A DNA stretch of 36,548 nt from the NCBI GenBank assembly GCA_902516925.1, contig CABYAF010000007.1, forward strand, positions 1-36,548. The letters run 5' to 3'. Below the pieces are notes generated by a model. That model made no database searches and was not told the origin of the DNA. It was given only the letters and a program-made list of their open reading frames with translations. Shown piece after piece: positions 6,658 to 15,852 of this stretch (its first letter is position 1; the number at the start of each line of letters is the position of its first letter). The stretch is from an uncultured Bacteroidota bacterium. Lineage in GTDB: Bacteria; Bacteroidota; Bacteroidia; Flavobacteriales; Flavobacteriaceae. A program made the position numbers and the translations under genes.

Positions 6658-7370
6658 TCATCAGTCTTCATATCGTGATAGACATTTTGAACATCTTCAT
6701 CTTCATCAATCATATTTATCAGTCTTTCTACCTTTAATCTTTCAACTTGAGGTAAAGCCTTGTTAATTTTTGCCTCCCTTTCAAGCTCACTTGAAGAAAT
6801 TTCAAGTTTTCTTCTCTCTAATTCTTTTTGAATTGATCCAAAATCTTCAAACCTTGCTGTAATACTAATTTCTTTTTCTGATTTACTCAGTTCAATAACT
6901 CCAAAATCTATAAGCTCTAGCTCAAGCTCTTCAATATCGATACCTTCATCTTCTATCTGAAAAAAACATAAGTGATCAAATAAAAAATCAACTGATCCTG
7001 AAGTAGCCAGACTTCCATCACACTTATTAAAATAACTTCTAATATTAGCAACAGTTCTATTATTATTATCTGTAGCAGCCTCAACAAGAATAGCTATACC
7101 GTGAGGTGCATACCCTTCTAAAAGAACTTCTTTGAAGTTTTCAGAACTTTTTTCAGAAGCCTTTTTTATGGCTCTTTCAATATTTTCCTTAGGCATATTT
7201 GCTGCCTTAGCGTTTTGAATTATTGCTCTTAATCTTGAATTTGAGGATGGATCTGGACCAGACTCTTTAACTGCTATTATCAATTCTCTCCCAATTCTTG
7301 TGAAGGTCTTAGACATATTAGACCATCTCTTCATTTTTCTTGCTTTTCTAAATTCAAATGCTCTTCCCAT
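6654..7370 (-). CDS. yebC: YebC/PmpR family protein
   Basis: A 238-residue YebC-family protein. It shows the classic N-terminal block with KMKRWSNMSKTFTRIGREL (12-30) and SNSRLRAIIQNAKAANMPKENIERAIKKAS, then the acidic C-terminal domains. YebC was long called a transcriptional regulator; recent work links the family to helping ribosomes through proline-rich stalls. The start gives MGRAFEFRKARK, the standard N-terminus. It lies four bases after gcvT and is the last gene of the minus-strand run from clpC. The very 3' end overlaps the convergent acyltransferase by four bases. Confidence 0.92.
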   Translation of the reverse strand: MGRAFEFRKARKMKRWSNMSKTFTRIGRELIIAVKESGPDPSSNSRLRAIIQNAKAANMPKENIERAIKKASEKSSENFKEVLLEGYAPHGIAILVEAATDNNNRTVANIRSYFNKCDGSLATSGSVDFLFDHLCFFQIEDEGIDIEELELELIDFGVIELSKSEKEISITARFEDFGSIQKELERRKLEISSSELEREAKINKALPQVERLKVERLINMIDEDEDVQNVYHDMKTDD

Positions 7371-7374
7371 ATTA

Positions 7375-8448
7375 TTAGATAAATGGAGGTCTAACTATTT
7401 CTGCTTTAATAAAGTTCTCTCTTATTCTTATATAAATAATTCTTTCTTCAAGATATTTGTAGTCAATGTATGCTAGACCAATTCCAATTTTTAAAATTGG
7501 AGAAAACGTACCTGACGTAACTTTGCCAATATTCTTTTTTTCTGGATTAAAAATTTCATATCCATTTCTTGGAATAGATTTTTCAAGTAATTTAAATCCA
7601 ACTAGTTTTCTTTTACTTCCTGTCTGAATTTCTAACTCAATAACATTACTTCCTATAAAATTTGTTCGAGTCTTAGTAATCCATCTTAAATTAGCTTCTA
7701 ATGGAGAGGTTTCCTCAGTAATATCATTACCATACAAACAATAACCCATTTCAATTCTTAAGGTGTCTCTTGCAGCAAGTCCAATTGGTTTTAAATCATA
7801 TTCTTTATTTGAAAATAAAGTATCCCAAATTTTTAAAGCTTTATTATTTGGAGTATATATCTCATAACCACCAGAACCTGTATACCCAGTTTTAGAAATA
7901 ATTACATCTTTACATCCAGCAAACTCACCATTTATGAAAGAATAATTTTTTAATGATAATAGATTTTCGCTAGTAAAATTTTGACAAAATGATTCTGCCA
8001 TAGGACCTTGGATTGCAAGGAGTGAAATATCATCAGACAAGTTAGATATTGAACAATTAAATTTTTTGTTTTTTTCAACTATCCATACCCAGTTCTTTGA
8101 TATGTTTGATGCATTTACTACTAAAAGATATTTCTTAGTCTCTAACCTATATACAATTAAATCATCGATTATTCCTCCTGATTCATTAATCATACAATTA
8201 TATTGAGCTCTACCAATCTCAATATTTGATATATCATTTGAGCATAACCTTTGAATAAATTCAGTTGAGTTCAACCCTGAAATTTCAAACTCTCCCATAT
8301 GTGAAACATCAAATATTCCTACACTATTTCTAACATGAATATGCTCCTCATTAACAGACGAATAGCTAATGGGCATAGTATATCCTGCAAAATCAACAAT
8401 TTTTGCATTTAATTCTTTATGTCTGTCAAAAAGAACTGTCTTTTTCAT
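7375..8448 (-). CDS. gcvT: Glycine cleavage system T protein (aminomethyltransferase)
   Basis: Transfers the methylene group from aminomethyl-lipoyl GcvH to tetrahydrofolate, releasing ammonia. The 357-residue protein has the family start HKELNAKIVDFAGYTMPI, then GIFDVSHMGEF (44-54), SKTGYTGSGGYEIY in the middle and AARDTLRIEMGYCLYGND before the C-terminal barrel. Length is normal. It sits between thrC and yebC (four bases on each side), and the gcvT-yebC pairing is common in Flavobacteriia. The other glycine cleavage genes are not in this window. Since threonine can be converted to glycine, co-transcription with thrABC is metabolically reasonable. Confidence 0.95.
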   Translation of the reverse strand: MKKTVLFDRHKELNAKIVDFAGYTMPISYSSVNEEHIHVRNSVGIFDVSHMGEFEISGLNSTEFIQRLCSNDISNIEIGRAQYNCMINESGGIIDDLIVYRLETKKYLLVVNASNISKNWVWIVEKNKKFNCSISNLSDDISLLAIQGPMAESFCQNFTSENLLSLKNYSFINGEFAGCKDVIISKTGYTGSGGYEIYTPNNKALKIWDTLFSNKEYDLKPIGLAARDTLRIEMGYCLYGNDITEETSPLEANLRWITKTRTNFIGSNVIELEIQTGSKRKLVGFKLLEKSIPRNGYEIFNPEKKNIGKVTSGTFSPILKIGIGLAYIDYKYLEERIIYIRIRENFIKAEIVRPPFI

Positions 8449-8452
8449 TAAT

Positions 8453-9757
8453 TCAATTTCTCTGTAATAAGAACTCTTTTAACTCAGAGTAGTTTTCAAT
8501 TGATAATGATTCCTTCTCTTTACCCATAATATCTTTGATTGCCTTTGGGTAGCTAACATTTGTGTTTGTAGCATTCTCTACAACATCTTTAAATTTTATA
8601 CTATGTGCTGTTGAAATAAAAATTCCATTTACATCCTTAATATTATTTATTGACATATATTTTTTTAAGCCTAAATATCCAACTGCAGAATGAGGATCTG
8701 ACAAATAATTATGAGAGTTAAACAATGATCTCATTGCTTCTTTTGTTAATTTGTCATCAAAACAAAAGCCTGATATATTCTTTCTTAATTTTTGTAAATC
8801 ATTATTATATATTTTTTGAATCCTGACAAAGTTACTTGGTTCAGATACATCCATCGCATTTGAGATTGTTCTTTTTGTTGGGTGTGGTTCAAAAATACCA
8901 TCTTTAATGTATCTTGGAACTGTGTCATTAATGTTTGTAGATGCAATAAAGTGATTAATTGGAAGTCCCATTGACTTGCTTAATATTCCAGCACAAATGT
9001 TTCCAAAATTTCCACTTGGGACCGAAAACAAGATTTCTTTTTTATTTTTTATTTTTTTATAAGCTAAAAAATAATAAAACATTTGAGGTAACCACCTAGC
9101 TACATTTATTGAATTTGCAGATGTCAAAGCAATTTTCCTATTAATTTCTTCGTCATTAAAGGCCTTCTTTACCATAGATTGACATTTATCAAAATCTCCT
9201 TCAACTTCAATTGCTTTAACATAATTTCCATTTGTTGTTATCTGTTGCTCCTGAACCTTGCTAATCTTACCTTTAGGGTATAAAATACAGACCTCAATAT
9301 CTTTTGTGCCTAAAAACCCTCTTGCTACAGCTCCTCCTGTATCACCAGAGGTAGCAACTAATACAGTCATCTTTTTTGAACTATAATTACTTTTAAAATA
9401 GTCAAGACATTGAGCCATAAATTTTGCACCAATGTCTTTGAAAGCTAATGTGGGACCATGGAATAATTCAAGTGAATAAATAGAATTATCAATCTTTTTT
9501 AATGGTATTTTAAATGAGATTGTCTTATCAATAATATCGATCAATTTAGATTTTGGAATCTCACCACCTATATATTTGTTTATAATTTCATAACAAATAT
9601 CAACATCATCGATATCTTTAATCGATTCAATAAATTTTTTAGATAGAGCTATTTTTTCTTGAGGATAATAAAGACCCTTATCAGGTGCTAACCCATTTAT
9701 AACAGCCTTCATAAATGAAGTAGGAGAAGAATTGTGATTTAAGCTAACATATTTCAC
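8453..9757 (-). CDS. thrC: Threonine synthase
   Basis: PLP enzyme converting O-phosphohomoserine to threonine, the last step of the pathway. The 434-residue protein carries the PLP lysine in HGPTLAFKDIGAKF (Lys107), the phosphate/PLP loop TSGDTGGA (136-143), and the VPSGNFGN segment that binds the cofactor phosphate. Its length and N-terminus (DKGLYYPQ) fit the E. coli-type, SAM-independent class. The start overlaps the end of thrB by four bases, consistent with coupled translation. Confidence 0.95.
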   Translation of the reverse strand: MKYVSLNHNSSPTSFMKAVINGLAPDKGLYYPQEKIALSKKFIESIKDIDDVDICYEIINKYIGGEIPKSKLIDIIDKTISFKIPLKKIDNSIYSLELFHGPTLAFKDIGAKFMAQCLDYFKSNYSSKKMTVLVATSGDTGGAVARGFLGTKDIEVCILYPKGKISKVQEQQITTNGNYVKAIEVEGDFDKCQSMVKKAFNDEEINRKIALTSANSINVARWLPQMFYYFLAYKKIKNKKEILFSVPSGNFGNICAGILSKSMGLPINHFIASTNINDTVPRYIKDGIFEPHPTKRTISNAMDVSEPSNFVRIQKIYNNDLQKLRKNISGFCFDDKLTKEAMRSLFNSHNYLSDPHSAVGYLGLKKYMSINNIKDVNGIFISTAHSIKFKDVVENATNTNVSYPKAIKDIMGKEKESLSIENYSELKEFLLQRN

Positions 9758-10683
9758 TTTGTATCAAGAATTTTAATTCCTTGACTATTAATTTTAGATA
9801 TAAATCCATCATAACTAATACCCAATTTTTCATAATGGTTTGATATGCTATCTAAAATTTTAGTAGAGGAAATACGGTTATTTGATAAGGAAAAAATTGA
9901 TGGACCAGACCCTGATATTCCAACAGCAATACAACCATTTTTCTTTGATATCTCTTTTACTTTATCAAATTCAGGAATTAAGAGTGCTCTATCTGGCTCT
10001 ACAACTTCGTCAATAACTGATCTTGACATTAGATTAAAATCTCCTGTGTAGAGACTACTTATAAATGAACCTAAATTCGCAGACTGCTTTACCATTTTTT
10101 CAATCTTTACTTTTTTCTTCACAACTTTTCTTGAATCTGAAGTTTTAATTTCGATATTTGGCCTGACAATAATTACTTCTAGGTCTTTTGGTGAAGGAAG
10201 TTTTACTACATCAATCTTATCTGTAGATCTCACTAGAGAAATTCCACCTAAAATTATTGGAGCAACATTATCTGCATGATAAGATCCACTGACATATTTT
10301 TCACCTTCCATTGAGAATTTGATTAAATCTAATTGACCAAAATGGGAATCAAGAAGTTGATTTATTGCAAAAACTGTACCTGCTGAACTAGCTGCAGAGC
10401 TGCCAATCCCACTTCCAGGTTTAATGCCTTTATTAATCTCAATTCTAAATCCATTATTAACATCAATTTCTTTAAGCATAGCTTGAGCAGCTATACCTGC
10501 AACATTTTCATTTATATTATTAGTCAAGTTATATCCTCCATTAGTACTTATAATAATTCCTTTAGAACTAGTTTTTGAGACTTTTATTTCATCTCCTCGG
10601 TTTTCAAGACATAATCCAAGAATATCATATCCACATGATAAATTTGTGATACTTCCTGGAGAAAAAACTTTTATACTATCCAT
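9754..10683 (-). CDS. thrB: Homoserine kinase
   Basis: GHMP-family kinase that phosphorylates homoserine using ATP. The 309-residue protein has the SPGSITNLSCGYD substrate region (8-20), the ATP-binding glycine loop KPGSGIGSSAAS (88-99) and the C-terminal GISGSGPSIFSL motif. All three GHMP motifs are present and the length is normal. It overlaps thrA at its start (8 bases) and thrC at its end (4 bases), so the three pathway genes form an uninterrupted coupled set. Confidence 0.95.
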   Translation of the reverse strand: MDSIKVFSPGSITNLSCGYDILGLCLENRGDEIKVSKTSSKGIIISTNGGYNLTNNINENVAGIAAQAMLKEIDVNNGFRIEINKGIKPGSGIGSSAASSAGTVFAINQLLDSHFGQLDLIKFSMEGEKYVSGSYHADNVAPIILGGISLVRSTDKIDVVKLPSPKDLEVIIVRPNIEIKTSDSRKVVKKKVKIEKMVKQSANLGSFISSLYTGDFNLMSRSVIDEVVEPDRALLIPEFDKVKEISKKNGCIAVGISGSGPSIFSLSNNRISSTKILDSISNHYEKLGISYDGFISKINSQGIKILDTK

Positions 10684-13123
10684 TTCCTTGACTAGCTTTT
10701 ATAATATCAGCAAAAACACCAGAAGCAGTAAACTCACCACCAGCACCCGCACCTTTAACAACAAGAGGTGAATCTTTATATCTTTCTGTATGAAATACTG
10801 TGATATTATCAGATCCTACTAAATTATAAAATGGGTGTTCAGTAGTTACTGATTCTAGTCCTACACTAGCTTTTCCATTATCAAGCTTAGCTACAAATTT
10901 TAATCTTGAATTATTCTCTTGAGCTTTTTTAAGGATAGAGTTAAAATGATCTTTATTCTTTTCTAGTGATAATAAAAAATCTTTTTTAGATTCAGCTTTA
11001 ATAGAATCTTCTGGTAGGAAGTGGTTTTTTCTAATATCCTCAATTTCTATTTTATATCCACTTTCTCTCGCCAGTATTAATATCTTTCTAGATACATCTA
11101 CACCACATAAATCTATTTTAGGGTCTGGCTCAGTATAACCAAGATCAACTGCTTTGGATACAATTTTGTGGAAAGTATCAACTTTATTAAAACTATTAAA
11201 AATATAATTTAATGTTCCGGAAAGCACCGCTTCAATTTTAATTATTTTATCACCAGAATTTATTAAATTATTTAATGTGCTTATAACAGGTAATGCAGCT
11301 CCAACATTTGTTTCATAGAGAAATGAGCAGTTATTATTCCTTGATAATGTTTTTAAATTCTGATAGTTAGAAAGCGCTCCAGAATTTGCTATTTTATTAC
11401 AAGTTATTATTCCTATTCCATTATTTAAGTATTCATTGTAAGTCTTTGGTATTAAATCACTTGCAGTATTGTCAATAAATAAGCTATTTCTTAAATTAAG
11501 TTCAAGAATTTTACTTTGAAAATCAGTAGAATTTGCAATCATTTTTGATTTTTCAAGATTTTTAGACCAATTTTTTAAATCAATTTCTGAGTCAGAGATA
11601 ATCATTTTTCTTGAATTAGAAATGCCAAGAACTTTAAGATTTATTTTTAGGTTTTTTGCAATAAACTCTTTTTGATTCCTGATTTGTTCAATCAGAAATC
11701 CTCCAACATTTCCAACTCCGGTTATAAATATGTGAATGTCTTTGAGATTTTCTTCAAAAAAAGTTTCATGTAAAGCATTTAATGCTTTCTTAGTATTGTC
11801 TTTATCAATTATAATTGAAATATTTCTTTCAGAAGCTCCTTGAGCAATCGCTCTAATATTGATATTATTTTGACCTAAAGCATTAAATAGTTTACCACTA
11901 ATTCCCTTTTTACTCTTCATCTTATCACCAACAATTGCAATATTTGATAGGTTAGATTCAATCTGAGATTCATTAATTCTATTCTGTGATATTTCAAATT
12001 TAAACTCATTGTCTATTTCTTCTTTTGCTAAAGAAGCATCATTTGAATTAACAGCAATACATATAGAAAATTCAGAGGATGCTTGAGTAATCATCACAAC
12101 ATTAATTTGCTTTGATGATAATGACTCAAAAAATCTTTTAGAAAAACCAGGAACTCCAACCATACCTGATCCCTCGAAGTTAATTATAGAAATATTTTCA
12201 ATATGACTAATACCTTTTACAATTTCATCCACATCAAGTTTAGTGGAGTTTGATATGCAAGTTCCATTTGCATCTTGATCAAATGTATTTTTTATGTAAA
12301 CTGGGATGTTATCTTCAATTAATGGTTGAAGTGTTGGGAAATATATCACTTTAGCACCAAAAAATGATAACTCCATAGCTTCTTTGTATGATAAAAAATC
12401 TATAGGAGAGGCTTTTTCTACAATTTTAGGGTTTGCACTAAAAACTCCACTAACATCCGTCCAAATTTCTAAACATTTTGCATTACAAAATTTTGCATAT
12501 ATAGAAGCACTATAATCTGAGCCTCCTCTTCCAAGATTTGAAATTTCATTTGAATCATTTGAGCAAATGTATCCTGGTGCAATCATGACCCTTGAATCTA
12601 AATGATCAAATTTGTTCTTTATGTTTATTGATGACTTTTCTGTATCTAATATTTCATTATTATTTAACACTTTAGTGTAAATTAATTCTTGCGAATTTAG
12701 ATATGAAATATCAAATCCTTTTTGCTTAAGAATCTCAAATATTATATTACTTGATAAAATTTCTCCTAGAGTTAATACCTTTGAGACAGTCTTTTTTGTT
12801 ACCTCATCAATTGTTGAAATAGCATCAAGAATTTCTTCAAGTTGATTTATTTTCTCTTTTAAAAAACTTTTTAGATAGCTTTGACCATCAAGATTTGATA
12901 AATTATTGATTATTTCAAGGTGTCTATCCTCTATATTTTTTAATACCTTTTCAGTTGATTTTCCCTTAAGAATTAGACATTCTTGAAGGAGGTTAGTTAT
13001 CCCCCCAAGTGCAGAAACAACAATCAAAACATTATCATCTTGATTATTATTCAAAATTGATATTACTTTTGATATTGACTCTGAATTAGCGACTGATGTA
13101 CCACCAAACTTAAGGACTTTCAA
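10676..13123 (-). CDS. thrA: Bifunctional aspartokinase / homoserine dehydrogenase
   Basis: Catalyses the first and third steps from aspartate to threonine. The 815-residue fusion begins with the aspartokinase signature KFGGTSVA (5-12) and GRGGSDYSA (198-206). Two ACT-type regulatory motifs follow, QASSEFSI (347-354) and QGASERNISI (428-437), likely for threonine feedback. The homoserine dehydrogenase part starts at FITGVGNVGG (466-475) and contains VLSGTLNYIFN and GYTEPDPKIDL. The start is TTG, set by the KFGGTS motif; it overlaps the clpC stop as TTGA. No threonine leader peptide or attenuator can exist here because the gene is joined directly to clpC. Confidence 0.95.
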   Translation of the reverse strand: MKVLKFGGTSVANSESISKVISILNNNQDDNVLIVVSALGGITNLLQECLILKGKSTEKVLKNIEDRHLEIINNLSNLDGQSYLKSFLKEKINQLEEILDAISTIDEVTKKTVSKVLTLGEILSSNIIFEILKQKGFDISYLNSQELIYTKVLNNNEILDTEKSSINIKNKFDHLDSRVMIAPGYICSNDSNEISNLGRGGSDYSASIYAKFCNAKCLEIWTDVSGVFSANPKIVEKASPIDFLSYKEAMELSFFGAKVIYFPTLQPLIEDNIPVYIKNTFDQDANGTCISNSTKLDVDEIVKGISHIENISIINFEGSGMVGVPGFSKRFFESLSSKQINVVMITQASSEFSICIAVNSNDASLAKEEIDNEFKFEISQNRINESQIESNLSNIAIVGDKMKSKKGISGKLFNALGQNNINIRAIAQGASERNISIIIDKDNTKKALNALHETFFEENLKDIHIFITGVGNVGGFLIEQIRNQKEFIAKNLKINLKVLGISNSRKMIISDSEIDLKNWSKNLEKSKMIANSTDFQSKILELNLRNSLFIDNTASDLIPKTYNEYLNNGIGIITCNKIANSGALSNYQNLKTLSRNNNCSFLYETNVGAALPVISTLNNLINSGDKIIKIEAVLSGTLNYIFNSFNKVDTFHKIVSKAVDLGYTEPDPKIDLCGVDVSRKILILARESGYKIEIEDIRKNHFLPEDSIKAESKKDFLLSLEKNKDHFNSILKKAQENNSRLKFVAKLDNGKASVGLESVTTEHPFYNLVGSDNITVFHTERYKDSPLVVKGAGAGGEFTASGVFADIIKASQGNG

Positions 13124-15672
13124 GAAGCTATCTCTTTTTTATTAATTAACAATGTTAGAGTCTCAGAGTTAGATTTATGATCAACATATAACTTGTCACC
13201 CTGCTTAATTTTATCAGAAACTAGGTTTTCTGCGATTAAGTCTTCAATGTATTTTTGTATCATTCTGTTTAAAGGTCTTGCACCATTTTTTTTATCAAAT
13301 CCTTTATCACATATGAATGCTTTTGCTTTTGATGAAATAGATAATTCATACCCTATACCACTGACTCTTTCTTTAAGTTTATCAATCTCAATCGTTACTA
13401 TTTTATTGATTTCTTTTATGGATAGTGAGTTAAATATTATACAATCATCAACTCTGTTTAGGAACTCTGGTGCAAAAGTATTTTTTAATGCTCGTTGAAT
13501 TACTTTTTGTTCGGTTTGAGATGTTTGATCAATTGATGATTTAGTCTCAAAGCCAACACCAATTCCAAAGTCATTGATTTGTTTAACACCTATATTTGAG
13601 GTCATTATAATAATTGTATTTTGAAAATTTATTTTTCTACCAACACTATCCGTAAGGAATCCATCATCTAATATTTGGAGTAGCATGCTATAGATATCAG
13701 GATGTCCTTTTTCAATTTCATCAAATAAAACAACAGAGTATGGTCTTCTTTTTACTTTTTCAGTTAACTGACCTCCCTCTTCATATCCAACATATCCTGG
13801 AGGTGCTCCAATAAGTCTTGATACTGAAAACTTTTCCATGTATTCACTCATATCAATTCTAATTAGATTTTCTTCTGATTCAAAAATCTCAGATGCTAAC
13901 ACTTTAGCTAATTGAGTCTTACCAACTCCAGTTTGACCAAGAAAGATGAATGAACCGATAGGTCTATTGGGAGAGTTGAGCCCAGCTCTATTTCTTTGAA
14001 TAGATTTTACAACTTTAGATACAGCCTCGTCTTGTCCAATAATTTTATCCTTTATAATCTTTTCAAGTTTTGATAATTTATTTTTCTCGGTTGAAACAAT
14101 TTTATTGACGGGGATATTTGTCATCATAGACACAACATCAGCAATCTCATTTTCATCAACTGTTACTCTATTTAATTTAGAATCCTCATGCCATCTGTTT
14201 TGAGCCTCAACAAGTTTTTTCTCTACTCTTTTCTCGTCATCTCTAAGTTTAGCAGCCTCTTCATATTTTTGTTTCTTAACAACAGAGTTTTTTAATTCCC
14301 TTACATCATCAAGTTGTTTCTCCATCAGGATTACTTCCTCAGGGACATCCATATTATTTATGTGAGCTCTAGATCCAGCCTCATCTAAAGCATCAATCGC
14401 CTTATCAGGGAGAAATCTATCAGTTATATACCTTTGACTAAGTTCAACACAGGCAACTAAAGCTTCATCAGTATAATTTACACTATGATGTGACTCATAT
14501 CTATCCTTAATATTTCTTAAGATTTCAATTGTTTCATCTTTATTAGTCTCTTCTACAAGTATTTTTTGAAATCTTCTTTCAAGTGCACCGTCCTTTTCAA
14601 TATGCTGGCTATACTCATTTAAAGTTGTAGCTCCTATACATTGAATTTCTCCTCTTGCAAGTGCAGGCTTAAACATATTAGACGCATCAAGACTCCCAGT
14701 AGCACCTCCTGCTCCAACTATAGTATGAATTTCATCAATAAATAAAATTATATTCCTATTCTTTTCAAGTTCATTCATAACAGCCTTCATTCTTTCTTCA
14801 AATTGACCTCTATATTTAGTTCCAGCAACAAGACTTGCTAAATCAAGAGTTATAACTCTTTTTCCATATAAAATTCTTGAAACCTTTTTTTGAATTATTC
14901 TTAAGGCTAATCCTTCAGCGATTGCAGATTTTCCAACACCTGGTTCGCCAATTAAAAGAGGGTTATTCTTTTTTCTTCTGCTTAAAATTTGAGATACTCT
15001 TTGAATTTCTTTATCTCTTCCAATGACTGGATCTAATTTATTAGACTCAGCTAAGGCGGTCATGTCTCTCCCGAAATTATCTAAAACAGGGGTCTTAGTA
15101 TTCGATGAAGACTTGGTCTTTTGTTTCGAAGAGAAAGGGTTTTTAGATTCTTCAGAATCATCTTTTTCATCTGGAAATGCAGAAGAGGTAGGATATTCAA
15201 TTATATCATCAGATCCTGAATCGTTAATCATAGATTTGAACTTCTCCTTAACATTGTCATATGTTATATCCAATTTCAATAAAACTTTTGTAATAGGATC
15301 ATTATCATTTCTAAGTATACAAAGGAGCAAATGTGCTGTATTAATATTTGTGCTTTGAAATAATTTTGCTTCTAAAAAAGTTGTTTTTAGGGCTCTCTCT
15401 GCTTGCCTTGTCAGATGAAGATTCTTTTTTTCATTTAACCCAACGGAAACACTATCAATGATTGCAGGATTTAAAATTTCAATTTTTTTTCTTAATTCAT
15501 CAAGATTAATCTCAATTGAGTTTAATATTGAGATAGCTTTACCCCCTCCATCTCTGAGCATACCAAGAAGTAAGTGTTCAGTTCCAATCTGTTTGTGACC
15601 TAGCCTAAGAGCCTCTTCTTTACTGTAAGAAATAACATCTTTTACTCTTGAAGAAAAATTATCATCCATCAT
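13120..15672 (-). CDS. clpC: ATP-dependent Clp protease ATP-binding subunit ClpC
   Basis: Hsp100 unfoldase that feeds substrates to ClpP. The 850-residue protein has two N-domain repeats (about 1-150, with GTEHLLLGMLR), a charged linker rich in Ser/Lys (165-195), AAA1 with Walker A GEPGVGKS (242-249) and Walker B LFIDE, a UVR-type middle segment KYEEAAKLRDDEKR (469-482), and AAA2 with GQTGVGKT (579-586). An IGVGF loop in AAA2 is the expected ClpP-contact motif, so it is ClpC rather than ClpB. It starts ATG-ATG and is first in the long minus-strand run. Sharing a transcript with threonine genes (TTGA overlap) is an unusual context. Confidence 0.95.
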   Translation of the reverse strand: MMDDNFSSRVKDVISYSKEEALRLGHKQIGTEHLLLGMLRDGGGKAISILNSIEINLDELRKKIEILNPAIIDSVSVGLNEKKNLHLTRQAERALKTTFLEAKLFQSTNINTAHLLLCILRNDNDPITKVLLKLDITYDNVKEKFKSMINDSGSDDIIEYPTSSAFPDEKDDSEESKNPFSSKQKTKSSSNTKTPVLDNFGRDMTALAESNKLDPVIGRDKEIQRVSQILSRRKKNNPLLIGEPGVGKSAIAEGLALRIIQKKVSRILYGKRVITLDLASLVAGTKYRGQFEERMKAVMNELEKNRNIILFIDEIHTIVGAGGATGSLDASNMFKPALARGEIQCIGATTLNEYSQHIEKDGALERRFQKILVEETNKDETIEILRNIKDRYESHHSVNYTDEALVACVELSQRYITDRFLPDKAIDALDEAGSRAHINNMDVPEEVILMEKQLDDVRELKNSVVKKQKYEEAAKLRDDEKRVEKKLVEAQNRWHEDSKLNRVTVDENEIADVVSMMTNIPVNKIVSTEKNKLSKLEKIIKDKIIGQDEAVSKVVKSIQRNRAGLNSPNRPIGSFIFLGQTGVGKTQLAKVLASEIFESEENLIRIDMSEYMEKFSVSRLIGAPPGYVGYEEGGQLTEKVKRRPYSVVLFDEIEKGHPDIYSMLLQILDDGFLTDSVGRKINFQNTIIIMTSNIGVKQINDFGIGVGFETKSSIDQTSQTEQKVIQRALKNTFAPEFLNRVDDCIIFNSLSIKEINKIVTIEIDKLKERVSGIGYELSISSKAKAFICDKGFDKKNGARPLNRMIQKYIEDLIAENLVSDKIKQGDKLYVDHKSNSETLTLLINKKEIAS

Positions 15673-15852
15673 TTATTATTTAGTTGACTAAAATATATCA
15701 TTAATATAAATTAACAAAGAAAATACTTATACTAATTGCTTATTTCATGATAAAACTTTTCAATTAATAATGTTAATAAATTATATGTTTTTATATTAAT
15801 TAAAGAGTTTAAAATATTTCATGATTAAGTATTTTAGCAATTATATACCGTT
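15673..15852. promoter_or_regulatory. Divergent clpC/gyrA intergenic region
   Basis: A very AT-rich 180-base spacer between two divergent starts must hold both promoters. No perfect TAnnTTTG is seen. The closest matches are TATTTTAG at 15830-15837 for gyrA and CAAAGAAA at 15715-15722 (read on the minus strand) for clpC, each with one deviation. No clear operator or heat-shock inverted repeat was found. Confidence 0.35.

Noticed and set aside
15023-15358. Plus-strand open frame opposite clpC
   Set aside because: Lies wholly within the conserved clpC coding region, with no motif or promoter; a frame shadow, like others opposite thrB, gyrA, tamB and pfkA.
13120-15672. ClpB chaperone
   Set aside because: The short UVR-like middle segment and the IGVGF ClpP loop point to ClpC; the long ClpB coiled-coil is absent.
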